Source of the DNA: Euglena gracilis
Taxonomy: Eukaryota; Euglenida; Euglenophyceae; Euglenales
DNA: 64,000 bases
Reading direction: 5' to 3'
Assembly (NCBI GenBank): GCA_039621445.1
Contig: CP154956.1
Span: forward strand, 83,076,474 to 83,140,473
Shown here piece by piece: positions 12,101-36,850 of the stretch. A program made the translations under genes and the position numbers. The first letter of the stretch is position 1. Each line of letters begins with the position of its first letter. Below the pieces are notes generated by a model. It saw only the letters and a list, made by a program, of their open reading frames with translations, did no database searches and was not told where the DNA came from.

Positions 12101-15100
12101 CGGTGAGGTTCCCCCGACAGCCATTTTCAGTTCATCAATTGTTTCTGCCACAGATGTCCCAGGATCTCATTGACCCCTGGCTCATATTTCCTTGTTGTCG
12201 TTGACCACCTCCCAAGTTAGGGTTAGGGTTAGGGTTAGGGTTAGAGTTGAGGTGTAAGGTGGGTTAGAGTTAGGTTGTAAGGTGGTAGGGGGTCCGCTAG
12301 ATGTTAGATGTTGGGAGGGGGGGATCCGGACCCCCACCCCCCTCCTCGTCAGGTTCCAAAAATAGCGAAAGTTTTCTTCCGCCGGAAAATGAGCAAATAG
12401 ACGCCCTTTTCCTTCACTTTTGAGCATATTGCCGATTTTTTGATGTTTTGGTGCTTTTCACATAAAACATGTTCAAAAAAATTTCCAAAAATGAGTATTT
12501 TTGGATTCATTTTCAAAGAAAATCAGGGATTTTTCAACAATTTTGGCCCAATTTCCGGCCTTTTGACCGTCATAAAACTGAAATTCGTCCTGGGCATCCT
12601 CAGTTTCGAGGTAGGAGGGGGGGTCCGACCCCCCCCCCCCCTCAAGGCTTCCCATCTACCCCTGGCCAGCTCTAATCCAAGTCGACCTCAGGCTTTTTGG
12701 GACCGCTGGTTGTTGAATGAGGTTGGGCGGCTGGGTCCCCCGGTAACTCTTTTGCAAAAAACTGCCCAGCATTCATTTTGTTCTGCTTTTGTTTTGGTGA
12801 ACGGTTTGTCCCTCCCTCGCCAATTTGCCGTCAATGACCAGGGGGTGTTCGTGTGAAAAGGTGGAGCACAGCAAAGGGCATTCAGGGAACCTAGTTGAAG
12901 CCAGCTCTGGAAATAGAGAGTACCTAAATGGAGCGGGGCTGACGGCCAGGGAACAACAGAGAGCAAAGACCTTTGACGCATGTTTGCAGTTCCAGCTGCC
13001 TCTCCAATCATAATTTCCCAATTTTAACGCCCCATTTCCATGTTCGGGCGAAATTTTAAGGCCCTCAGCAGGGTACTATTTTTGGGAGAGGGGCCCTTTC
13101 CGACCAGAGATATTTTTTTTACAGTTTCGTGACCTGGGGGGGGGTCTCAGCCTCCCCCCTTCCCCCTGCGGGGGGGGGGGTTGAGTGGGTTCCCCGCCGG
13201 AGGTGGGGGTCCTCTATTTTCCGCACAAATTGCCAAAAAAAATGCCTGGACCCCAAAATTTTCGCCCAAAAAGTGGGTCGGCCGGAGTCCCCCCGGGGGG
13301 GCCCGGGGGAGGGGGGCAGGGGGTGGATGGGCGGTCCGGACAGCCTCCCTCTCCCCGGGTTTTTGAAAAGTACCCTCCGTTTACTACCTGATGAGTGTGG
13401 CGGGGGAGGGCGCCTGGCTGCCTCGCAACCCCAACGCCATGTCATTCGGGAAAGGCTGGCGTGCGGCCAACCTGTACAAGGAGTGGTCCGGCCGGGTCCT
13501 GCGCAAACATTCACTGAACCTCGGCGTGGCCCCGGAGCCCGGAGTGGGTGTCTAGGTTTGGGCGGCTGGACCCCCCCCTCTCCCTTGGGGGTGGGGCTCC
13601 CCTTGGGTTGGCCCGACTGGGCCGGGCGTGTCGATCGGGAAGAATTCGAGGGTTTTTGGCCAATTTTGGGTGGTTTTGGTGGGCTGGCTGAGATGCCGTG
13701 CGCAGATTCGCCTGATTGCAGGCAGGTTGACCTCCCAGGTGGCAGGCACATGGCATGGCACGCATATGCATATGGCATGGCATGGAACGCATATGCACGC
13801 CACTGTGGTAAGCGACCTCCCCTGCTACCATAAACCGGTTTGCCAAACAGGCATATATGCACATGGCACTGGGGACCGTTGTACACATTGACCTCTGTGA
13901 ACCGACACAGCCCAGGCTGTTTTTTTTTTGTCGGGTGCCGACCCCACCCTGGGGGGGTGCCTGCCTGGGCAGACACTCCAAGGCACTCCCGATCCGACCC
14001 CCCCGGGGGGGGGTAGGGCACACAGCCAAAAGTGCCTAGCACAGACCGGGGAGCCAAAATGGCCTATTTTCAAAGGAATGTGCCTGGGCATAGACCAAAA
14101 TACGACCCCCCCCGGGGGGTAGGTCCTGCCTGGGCAGGCACCCCAAGGCACTCCGGACCCCCCCCCCCCCCGGGGGTGGTAAAAACTGCCTGGCGCAGCC
14201 CCAGGGGGGGGGGGGAGGTTGTTAGGGGGGGGGGGTTTGGCCGGGCACACAAGTGCCCACGCCATCCCCCGGGGTCACTGAGTGAGTCCTTGTTCCTGCG
14301 GCTGCGTGCGCTGCACGCGGTGCCGGCCGGGGTGGAGCTGGCCCACAGCTACGTGACCCCCGGGTTGAACGCCAGCCACCGCCGCGATGAGCTGCGCCAT
14401 GGCCAGGTGGTGGGTTGACGGGGCCAAGCAAGGAGGGGGGGAGGCGGGGGCAGAAATGTGCGGTGTGCGGTGTTTGTAGACCTGATGAGCATGCAACGCA
14501 AAAAAGGAACATAGACATGTGTATGGGGTGATTTTGCTTTTTGTGTTCAGGTGAGCAGATGGATTTGTGATGCCAAGTGGAAGCAAGTGGGCGAAAAGGT
14601 GTGAAAGTGAAAGGCAAGGGTGTCAAAAGGCTCGTTCTCACAAAGGGACAGAAAGGCAATTGCACGTGCACTCGCCCTCGTATGTGTGTTTTGGTAACTT
14701 GCATTGTGGCAAAAAACCTTTTTGCATGGCTCATTTCTTTCATGTCTCAGGTTCAGGTTGTCCCTTTCATCTTGATTCTTTACCACGTTTTCGTTTTGTT
14801 TTGATTTTTTTCGTGTTTCATTTTGTGATATTTGTATTGTTTTGAAGGTTAATATTCTGTTTCTTTATTCCAGAATGGATCACTGGGTGATTTTTTGGTG
14901 CAGGACCCCCTTCTGTGTGTAGTGAAGTTCTGGGTAAGGCGTTGGTTTATCTCCACATCTGGCTCAAAACAAAGCACCAAACTTTTGGTCTTTTTTTTGC
15001 ATATTTTTTGCCCTTTTAGCAACCAATAACCCAGGGGGTTAGGCAGTGCCAAGGATGCCAAGAGGTCTGGAGAGATGACGCCTAAGGGGAAGAAAGGGCA

Positions 15101-15380
15101 TAGCCAGCCGCCTGCAGCCAACCACGTCTTCACCTGCAACTGCCCCCGCTGCCGCGACGTCGACGTGGACCTCGACTTCACGGAGGTCTTCGTCTGCTCC
15201 GCGGGGGACTGCGGCGGGCTCATGCGGATCGAGCCGGACCCCGGAGCCCGCGCGGAGGCCGAGGCGGACGACGGGGAGTGCCTGCTGGCGTGCCAGTGGT
15301 GCGACGGGACACGACTGGTGGACTGGGAGCAGGTGGAACGGGTGGAGGGCCACCTGGTGCCCTGGCGCGCCGATGCCTAA
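6103..15380 (+). CDS. SMYD-type MYND-finger/SET-domain lysine methyltransferase, 5' partial, about 8 exons
   Basis: Proposed exons are 6103-6201, 7306 (or 7336)-7485, 9171-9221, 10748-10901, 11923-12102, 13371-13495, 14287-14406 and 15108-15380 (TAA). Exon 1 shown reads PVLANRALTVCDMC, the usual run-up to the first MYND cysteine pair. Exon 2 gives HCEHVAYCSPACAERAG then QWHAAEC, the remaining zinc ligands. Exon 4 carries DANNSFGVYY, exon 5 the SET signature LFNHSC, exon 7 GVELAHSYV then RRDELRHG, and the last exon the post-SET FTCNCPRC. Order and spacing match SMYD proteins, which methylate lysines on histones and other proteins using S-adenosylmethionine. All junction phases agree. The exon at 7485 needs a GC donor (CAG|GC). 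The N-terminal SET segment is missing and must lie beyond the satellite. Exon 6 is unusual (see findings). The family is clear; the subfamily is not. Confidence 0.8.
7710..7999 (+). repeat. Dispersed repeat family R1, copy 1 (direct terminal repeats)
   Basis: Starts and ends with the same-orientation block GTCAGCC(AGCAGC)TTTTTCCAGCC. The interior contains GACGGTAACGGATTTTT, a GAGGTGCAAAAA segment and a TTTGGCTGGCCAG segment. The same blocks in the same order are seen at 29733-30087 and 54690-55045. It lies in the SMYD intron after exon 7485. Confidence 0.8.
8168..8226 (+). repeat. Short tandem repeat (TTTTAAGGGG)n
   Basis: About five consecutive decamers of TTTTAAGGGG in the SMYD intron; the last ones are degenerate (AAGGCGG). 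Confidence 0.8.
10296..10702. mobile_element. hAT-like MITE 1 with 8-bp target duplication
   Basis: Terminal inverted repeats CAGGCATTTGCTTAAGG (10296) and its complement (ending 10702) are flanked on both sides by the exact 8-bp duplication GCCAGCAT (10288-10295 and 10703-10710). An 8-bp duplication with CAG-starting ends is the hallmark of the hAT superfamily. The 407-bp interior has no coding capacity. It has long C/G runs, a GGCGCGAAGCGCC hairpin near 10452, and many copies of CTAGC/GCTAG in both orientations (10370-10440, 10620-10665). It sits in a SMYD intron and ends 45 bp before the exon at 10748. Confidence 0.92.
12215..12247 (+). repeat. Interstitial telomere-like TTAGGG tract
   Basis: Four to five GTTAGG units followed by decayed GTTAGAGTTGAGG repeats up to about 12290. 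It is intronic in the SMYD gene. The complementary orientation appears at 41036-41146 and 51481-51537. Confidence 0.85.
12300..12662 (+). repeat. Dispersed repeat family R2, copy 1
   Basis: Shares a block order with 19720-20066: GATGTTGGGAGGGG, a GGTTCCAA(A)AATA segment, CTTCCG...GGAAAATGA, CACTTTTGAG, a CATAAAACATGTT-like segment, TTTCAAAGAAAA(A/T), CGGCCTTTTG..., and AAGGCTTCCCAT at the end. The two copies are in the same orientation. The outer bases TAGATG...GGGA and TTCCCATCTA form short inverted ends in this copy. Confidence 0.75.
13697..13913 (+). repeat. About 210-bp interspersed direct repeat, copy 1
   Basis: Runs from CAGATTCGCCTGATTGCAGG to TTGACCTCTGTGAACC. The same sequence with a few percent difference occurs at 16565-16767. 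Internal palindromic stretches include CATATGCACGCCACTGTGGT. No terminal inverted repeat or coding frame was found. Confidence 0.85.
13925..14262. repeat. Motif-iterated repeat using TGCCTGGGCA / CCAAGGCACTCC
   Basis: C/G runs separate repeated copies of CTGCCTGGGCAG and CCAAGGCACTCC (13958-13990, 14125-14160). A related copy lies at 52580-52750, with GTGCCTGGGCACTC and CCCAGGCACTCCAGGGCACTCC. It is in a SMYD intron and ends about 25 bp before exon 14287. Confidence 0.65.
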
Positions 15381-17680
15381 CCCATGCCATGCCACTGCCG
15401 TGTCACTGCCATGCCATTGCAATTCATGGAGCCCCTGCTGCATGGTGTCAGACGGGGTGGGGACATTGCTGAACTCCTTCGTTTGAAAGGATCTGTTTAC
15501 TTTGGGGGTTGTACAGGAATTCCGGCAACCCTACGTGTGGTGAGTGGAGGGATTGACCCTCTCCCCAACCCTATCCTGGTGTCCTGGTGGTGGGGGTCCA
15601 CACCCCTGCCCCTTCCCATAGGCTCCACCTCGAGGCGGGAAATTGATCTGTATCCCCCCACCATGCCTTTGTGTCCACCCTTACCATACCGGCTCACTTG
15701 TCATGTTTGGAAAATTCAGAACAAGGTCTCCCTGGGATTTCGTCATCCCGGCTTCTGTTGACTTGCCAGGACAAAGGGGATATGTGGCACACCGATTGAG
15801 TTCACCTGACGTGATGCACGGTAGTGACATTTCTTGACTGCACACCATCCCAACAAAAAGGTGCCATAAATATGTATATTAATGTGTGAAAATGTGCACA
15901 TATACATCCATACATGCATATGCACACATGCATACATACACACGCGCGCCATTGGTGACGTTTGGGCCCATGTAAAACATATTTCTATTTGCTCAAGCGC
16001 AATGTGATTACTGGAAGAATATCAGGCGATTTCCCCCCAATGTTTGTTAGTTTGTGACTAAAGACAGTTACCTGACACCCAAAAGGTTTTACGTGCCAAA
16101 TAAAAATTCCCTCGGAAAGCTTCAGAAGGAATTCCTTGTTTCACGGTATGTTTTTTTTCTTTCCCAAGGATTTGCACCCTTTCCGCGGTCCCCTCCCTGC
16201 ACGAATTCTTCGTACATCCATACAAGGTGCATTGCAGCCAGGTAATCCAGCAGCTTGGCCATTTTTTTCGTCCATTTTTCCTATGAATTTTTTGTTGATT
16301 GTGCTGGGATGGGAAGTTCCCCCCTCCCCCGTTAAGGGCCACCCTGGGAATGGCCAGGCACAGGGGCACTTGTCACACCAACTCAGTAAGCATCACCGGG
16401 ATGTGTATCCACCTCCTTAGTTTGCAACAGAAGACTAGTGCAAGACGGACCCGGAGGAACAGAGAGGGAGGAGAGCTCACCTTCAACGAGGAACAAATTT
16501 GTCCCAGCACATTCTGTTCGACAGAACTTGGCCATTGCAGACAGGTCCTTAGTTTTGACCCAGTACCGGGCCAGATTCGCCTGATGGCAGGCAGGTTGAC
16601 CTCCAAGGTGGCACGCACATGGCATGGCACCACAGTGGCGTGCATATGCACGCCACTGTGGTAAACGACCTCCCCTGCCACCATAAACCGGTTTGCCAGA
16701 CAGGCATATATGCACACGGCACTGGGGGACCGTTGTACACATTGACCTCTGTGAACCGGCGCAGGTGCGCACACCACCCTAGCTGGCAATTCATTCCATC
16801 CGTTCTGCTCAATGCTGCCTCGGCAAACCTCCTGCAAGCGGACACCTGCATTCAGGTTGCGGTTTTAGGACAGCGTGTGCTGGTCATGAAAACCTTCCTC
16901 CTATCTCAGCCGAAAGGTGCATTCAAAAAGGTGCACCATTAGTGTGAAACCCGTCTGTGATGTCCACTGGGGTGGACCCCTGTGGTCTTTCAGCAGGTGG
17001 TTCAGCATGCTCATACGTCGCCGTGTGTGGAAAATAAAACTTCTGTCAAAACGCGCGAGGTGACGGAGCAAGACACAAGATGCCTCACGGCATCTTGAGC
17101 GGCAGCACCTGGCGGTGCACCCACGTGTAGTTACGCGTCGCGTGAATTTTGCCCTCCGAGCAGAGGTTTAACTGGTTTCCACACAACGAAATGGCATCAT
17201 TGTCTCATGGCTGACAGCACAGGCGGCATATACACACAAAACTCCTGAAGAATTGGACGCTGAGGTCGTTGGTACATGACACCGTGGCTTGCCGTTTCGC
17301 ACTGCTGCGGCTTGGTGAGCAGGCATTCAAACTCTGCAACCAATGAGATCACAGAGGATGCCCAACCATAACACGGACAAGCACAGATTACACCGCTGGC
17401 AGCATGCTCGCACTCTAATTGCACATTCTCCGATTCTTGCAGCTGTGGACGCGGAAGCGGGACAGGGTTGAGGAAAGATGCAGGCTTGCTGTTGCTTCCA
17501 ACACTCGCGGTATTTTGCGACCCGTGGTGACGTTCGCTGGGTTTCGAACACCAGAGGCGACGTCCGCCACAATTTCGGGGGTGTTTCCTCATTTCAAGCT
17601 TTCAGTGCGGAAACGGCTGTCCAAGTGATCCTTCCCCATCGATTTCCCCATCCCTTCTGCCTTTTCCCACCAGTGCAGCA
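15381..17680. other. Intergenic region between the SMYD-like and OYE-like genes
   Basis: No exon-like GC-rich frame was found here. It holds the second copy of the 210-bp direct repeat (16565-16767), a short CATAC/CATGCAT-rich stretch (15880-15945) and otherwise unique sequence. The OYE promoter should lie in its right end. No TATA box or other site could be assigned with confidence. Confidence 0.5.
16565..16767 (+). repeat. About 210-bp interspersed direct repeat, copy 2
   Basis: Second copy of the sequence at 13697-13913 in the same orientation. It ends in CACATTGACCTCTGTGAACC. The internal palindrome GTGGCGTGCATATGCACGCC is more complete here than in copy 1. Confidence 0.85.
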
Positions 17681-31221
<13,541 letters not shown>

Positions 31222-31642
31222 GGGGCGGAGGGATGCCCGATTACTGTTCTGCATGCAGCCCGAGGCCATGTGCTGATTTTTTTTGAAAATTTCAATTTTT
31301 TCGTTTCATTGATGGGTCAACCTTTGTCTGTTGGTGGTGGGGTGAGTTTGGGGTGAGTTTCAGTTGATGGATGGGGTTTATTACTTCAGATGGGTGGGAA
31401 GGTCTTTTTATTTTTTTTCCGCACATGAATATTCTTTTTACCCCCCTCCCTCGAGGAAAAACAGTGCGGTGGGAATTAGCATGGAATTCCTGGAATTCTC
31501 CGCAATTTTCTGCAATCTTCCGCAATTCCCACAGTTTCCGGAGTTCCGCAGTTTTCTGCAATTTTCCGCAGGCGCAGACCTCCGATATCAATCCCCCCCA
31601 AGGGAAAACACTGTTGGGTCGCTGAACTCGTGGCCCGAGAGC

Positions 31643-31818
31643 GTACCTCCCCCTTGTCTAAGCACCGCCCTTGTCTACGCACCCCCCCCCCCCGGTTTTG
31701 CCCATCTCTTCCAGTTCTTAGACGAGGGAGGCCACTCACCACACAGCAAACTGGGCCAGAACCGAAGCCAGCACCGGAGACAGACAAGGCGCCTTAGTGC
31801 AACGAAGGGGGGGAGGTA
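31643..31818. mobile_element. TA-flanked element, motif GTCTAAGCACC
   Basis: Left border G-TA-CCTCCCCCTTGTCTAAG and right border GGGGGGGAGG-TA-AC form inverted ends with TA on both sides. Inside are further TTGTCTACGCACC and CTTAGACGAGG motifs and a 14-C run. The CCCATCTCTTCCAGTTCTTA module is shared with 22083-22167 and 43998-44060. Confidence 0.75.
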
Positions 31819-34800
31819 ACCACAATTTTCCACTTTGTAGATGGGGTTGTAGGTATGCGTAGACCTAACAAGCAAGGTTTCTGTGTGGTTGGTCATCATG
31901 GTTGCAAACAAGTCTGGAGGTGGCGGTCCGTTTTTGCTGTGGGTGGCCAGTGGTTTCAAACTCACTTGGGAGGAGGATGTTGTGGGTCCACTGGGAGTTG
32001 GAAATTCAGCGTCTTGGTAGCAATTTGCAGGAAAGCCAATGCGCTTTTTTTTATTTACATATGTGCGCATTCGCGATCTTTTGGCCATTGCTGAATATTG
32101 GAAACAAGATATACAGTTCTGCAATTATGCAAATTTCTTCGAGCACCAAAACAACTTTCCCGTTTGACTATGCCCTAATTCATAACAAAGATTAAAAAAA
32201 GGAAAAAAAATTCTTCCATATCTCACCTGTTTTTTTAAAAAATGATTCCGTTGTGTTGGAGGAGAGGTGGTTAGCGTTGGGCAAATTGGCATCATAAGGT
32301 GCTGTCCTGGAAGACCGAGGAGGATGATAAGTTGGCTAAAGTTTAAGATGATTGGGGTGGATTGTGAATTTTGATTTACATGGCCAACAATGCCCCATAT
32401 AATTGAGCTTGACCCCAGGTACCTGCTGCCATTTTTCAGAAAAATGATTTTTTTTGCAAAATTCTGCAAAGTTTGTAAATCCTTGAAATATAAAAATATT
32501 GTGAAATTGTAATTCTATCTAAGTGTGTACTGGATGTTTATGCAGGGAAAATTTTTAAAACCGGAAGCTTTTTGGCAGCACGAATGTTTTTTTTTCCATC
32601 AGAATCAGCACGAATCTATGCAAAACCCTGTATGCCAAACTGGATATTTTCTTTGTGCTGGTTTGGTGCACAGGCAGGGGGGTCAACATGTGACTCTCCG
32701 TGGTGGTATGTGCGTGTCTGCATTTTAAGGTGCTGTATTATTTCTCTCCCATCTGGACATGATGTCTGTGACTTCCGTATGAAAAAAATTATGTGCTTTT
32801 ACCACAGTGGCCTCTGACCAAAAAGCCTTATTTTTCTCACCTCCCATGCAGAAGGAGGTCCCGTGCCTGTTTGTGCCCATTTCCGCAAGCCACACCAAGC
32901 TGCAGGTGCCAACACGTTACAACAACACATTGCTTCCCTTCCCCGCGGTGGTGGCTGTTCATTTTCTTGTTTCATCTTAATGCCTCCAAGTTGAAAAGTG
33001 CACCAAAAGAAAGAAGATTTCCAGTTCAGCACCAGATTTAAATCCAACCCAATCCGGTTGCCCCCTCTTTTCTCAGCACTCCAGGCAGACCATTGTTTTG
33101 ACTTAACAAACATCACCCTGCTGTGTGTGTCTGGTGGTCGGAAAGGGGGTTGGTGGGATTGGGTTGGGATGAGGACACCTGTAGCCTTGGATTCAGCAAC
33201 CTACAGATGGCCTACTTCCAGACAGTCTTCTTTTGACCCGGAAGCCCCCCAGGCATAGATGAGTGCCAGCCCTCCAGGTGGGGGGGGGGGGGGCTCGTGC
33301 CAGAGGGTCTTGGTCTGGGTCGAGGGTCTGGGTTATGTGTCAAAACAAAAAAATTTCAGTTCCAGGCACCAGATATTTTTGTTTGAAAGCTTTTCTTTGA
33401 GGTATTGTATTCCTGAAAGTTTCTGGTCTGAAACCCCGGAGCGTTTCAGAGAAGAGGGAAAATGTTAAAAGGGGATTCTGAGGATTATTTTTTCAGACAG
33501 AAAACCACTCTCAAAGCTTGTTCCCCGACCCCCCTCCTCAGTAACCCCTTTTGAGGTATCGTGCCGACCTGGGAGAATGGGATGACCCTCCCTCCTCCCA
33601 ATGCCCCAGGTGTTTCGAAAGCTCAGCATTGTTTGAAACCCGGCTGATTCTTTTGCTCTTGTTCTGGTAAAATTGCACCTTTTCCTTGTTCAACGCATAC
33701 CGTGTCGATGACCCCCCCCCCTCCGGTGTCAATGGCAGATTTGTGGTACATTCCCTGGCATTTTACCTGCACCTAGTTTTTTTGACACGCCCCCTGTGCA
33801 ACGGCATATTCCCAAAAAACATTGTTGTATTTTGGGCAACAGGTATTTTTTTCGTTGATTTGGCCACCCTTTCTGCTTTTCCCTACGCTTGTGGAAAGAA
33901 TAAGCACCAGCCTGGTCCACGTGAAGCTTTTCAAGGTGTTTGTTTGGTGCAGTGTTTTGACACTTGAGGGAATTCAGGTTTAGGTAATCAGCCTCTCATT
34001 GGAATGTTATTTGAATACTTTTCTGCACCATTCTTTTGGGTTGTGCTGCAACCTTTTCCTGCATTGTCAAGCCTTCTCCCTGTCAAGTATTTTTCTGTCC
34101 GCTTCCCAGGAGAATTGCACCGCAGCTTCGGGCACCCTAGCAGCACCGTATTACTAAATTGCAAGCCACTTTCATCAGACAGTCACAATCGGGCACCTGC
34201 CGGCAATGGGCATTGTTCATTACTTATTTCAGACTTCAGACTTCTTATTTGGGTTTCGTTCTCCAGTGTTGTTTCCCATCTTCGTGAAGTTTCTTCAGAG
34301 GAAAAAGTTGAAGACATTCAAATACTTTGTTGTCGATTGGCCAAGATTGTTTCACGAAGCCATTCCTTTATATGAATGGTGCGGAAAGTCTGCAATGGTG
34401 GCTGGCTGAACCCAGTTGTGAGAGAACCGTGGGACCTTGTCGAATCACTGCGCCCCAGACAGGCTGTATTTTTTCCCATTCATTTTCCGTGCCAAATTGG
34501 ACATCTGCGCCAAGGACAACGGGGGCCAAGAAATGTTGGTGCAGAAGTATTCCCGCAAACCGTAATCACAACCAATTCCCCCCTCAGGTCAGCGCTTAGG
34601 GAAGTAAACAGTCGGAGAGGTGTGCAGCTCAAAGCAGTGCAACTCTTGCCTCCTTGCAGGCTGATGAATCGTTTGATGATTTTTTTCTTCTTCACAGAAG
34701 CAAAATTCACTCAAATCACCATCAAAGGTCAAGTAAGATTAAACAAAGGAAATTTTCCGCGACATCTGAAGAGACAATCTTGGCGACGACCTGGATTTTG

Positions 34801-34904
34801 ACCTGAAAATGTCAGTAGAAATCTCAATCTCTGACAACAAATTACAGGATAAATCGATTTATCCTGATCTTCTGGCCTCCAAAAATGCTGAAGTTCATGC
34901 GAAA

Positions 34905-35317
34905 GTACCCCCCCCCCCTATGTCCAACGACCCCCCTATGTCCAATGACCACCCCCCCGGTCGGAGGACACCTTTTCGGAGGTTTGACCAAATTTTTGGT
35001 CCCGGCGCGAAGCGCCGGGACGAAAAAATTTGCCCAAAAATTGGCCAAAAATTTGGCCAAAATGCCATTTTTGACACTTTTTGGACAAAAATTTGTCAAA
35101 ATTGCCCAAAATTTTCGGCGCGAAGCGCCGGAAGGGAAAATTTGGGCATTTTTGGGTGGGTAGGGACCCGGGTACCCACCAACTTTTTTTTGACCCCATG
35201 TCCAACGACCACCCCCCGGTCAGAGAACACCTTTTTGGTCACTACCCTATGTCCAACGACCACCCCCCCGGTCGGAGGACAGAGGTTACTGGTCGTTGGA
35301 CATAGGGGGGGGGGTAC
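34905..35317. mobile_element. TA-flanked element, motif TATGTCCAACGACC
   Basis: A 413-bp element with ends GTACCCCCCCCCCTATGTCC and its complement (ending 35317); TA flanks both C/G runs. The motif ATGTCCAACGACC occurs at least five times in the forward and twice in the reverse sense, each next to a C- or G-run. Two GCGC hairpins lie near 35000 and 35113. Most of it is repeated in reverse orientation at 37543-37881. Confidence 0.9.
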
Positions 35318-36850
35318 AAAAATTGACCCCAAAGGGGGTTTTGGGTGCTGTTTTGGGTCCTGCGGGATTTCGAAAAATTTCAAATTTTTGGAGTGCTATT
35401 ACCCCCCTCAATAACCCCCCAGGCTGGAACTTCGGGCGAAAAAAATAATACCCCGGGGGGGTATTCGTTCAGGCTTGGTCTTGGTGTGACTCCCTTTACA
35501 TTGAACCCTTTCGCCGACTTTCCTTTTTTCCTTTGACTCCTCGTACTGCACGTTTCGTCAAAGAACCCCCGATGCAGTCGGTGTAACCCAGCGGCCTGGC
35601 TCCAAGGCACTGGCGCCCGTTCGTCGTTGTGCGTCCGCTGCTCTTGGCATGTGTGGCAACGTCCCTGCATCTCAACACCCCACCCCCCATATTACATTCG
35701 TCGATTTCTGCGCTTCGCGCAGCCGTTAAGCTTCATTTGATTGTTGCTTGTTGGTTTGCAGCTGTGTTGTTCAAGTGGGAGTTTGCTGCCCCCCCCCCCA
35801 TTGGAGGAAATTGGTCCTCCAATTCTTGGAGCCTGTCTTGGACCTCTGTATCCACTGATCTGTCGCTCAAGAACAACACACACATTTTTGAAAATTTAAG
35901 GAATTGACTTTTAATGGTTGAATAGATGGAGGACATTCTGTGCTTAGAGGTTCTGTCCTTGCGGTGCGATGTACACTGTTCCATGTTTCATCTTTTTTTG
36001 CCCATTTCTATTTTTGCCATTTGGCCATTCTTGGGATCATTTTTTTTGACTTTTTCACTTTTTTGTCCATTTTGGGTCATTTTTTTGGCCATTGTTGGTG
36101 ATTTTGGTGATTTTTTTGGTTATTTTGGCCAGCATTTAGTTAGGAATTTGCCATAAAAATGTGAAATTTTCCCCAAAGACTGTCATTTTTCTCATGCGGT
36201 TCTTGTCCTTTCTGCGCGTTTTACCGCGCAGTGCAATGCGCGCTGAGGCAGAATCTCCAATAGTTTCAAAATACTGGCCACAAACAAGGTATTTTTTCCA
36301 GATTTTTGTGCTTTTTGTTCGTCCATTATTTTTCTTTTTTTTCATTTAACCCAGACCTCCCTTCCCCAGGGCTGCATGGGAATCTCAAAATGCTGCGGAG
36401 GGTGGGTGTTTAAGATAAACCGCATTTTTGGGGTCCTCACAAGTTTTTTTTGTGAGAATTGCCATGGTGTGAGGGGTTGACCCCCACCTCCCGGGTGGGG
36501 AGGTCCGACCCTCCACCTGGCTTTCCAGTCCAGCTCAGACCTCCCTTTGGACCTCACCTTGGACTGCCCTGCTGTCCATTTTTCCCCGATGTTTTTTTCC
36601 CGCCACGAAATATCGAATAAATTTATGCGCAGTTCACTTGTTTTGTTGACTGTGCTGGGATGGCAGATAACATTTAAGGAACGCCCTGGCCAGGAGACAG
36701 TTACCCGGCCTGCTGGTCCAAACCTGCTAACTTGTCAGCAACCGTGTGTGCGAACGTGAGGCAAGTGCATCGCCAGCCGGGGCAGGAAAGAGGTCTATTC
36801 GTCCCCCACACTCCAACCTCTCTTCACAGGCGTGCCGGCAATGCCCTCCA

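Larger units (their letters stand above)
31222..36850. other. Intergenic region between the OYE-like and INTS6-like genes
   Basis: No exon-like frame with GC-rich codon use was recognised. Contents: the TA-flanked elements at 31643-31818 and 34905-35317, a GTCGATGAC/GTGTCAATGGC block with C-runs at 33700-33800, a hairpin around 35790-35830 (ATTGGAGGAAATTGGTCCTCCAAT), and T-rich stretches (35985-36130). Much of 32000-34800 is unique sequence with nothing I can identify. Confidence 0.5.
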
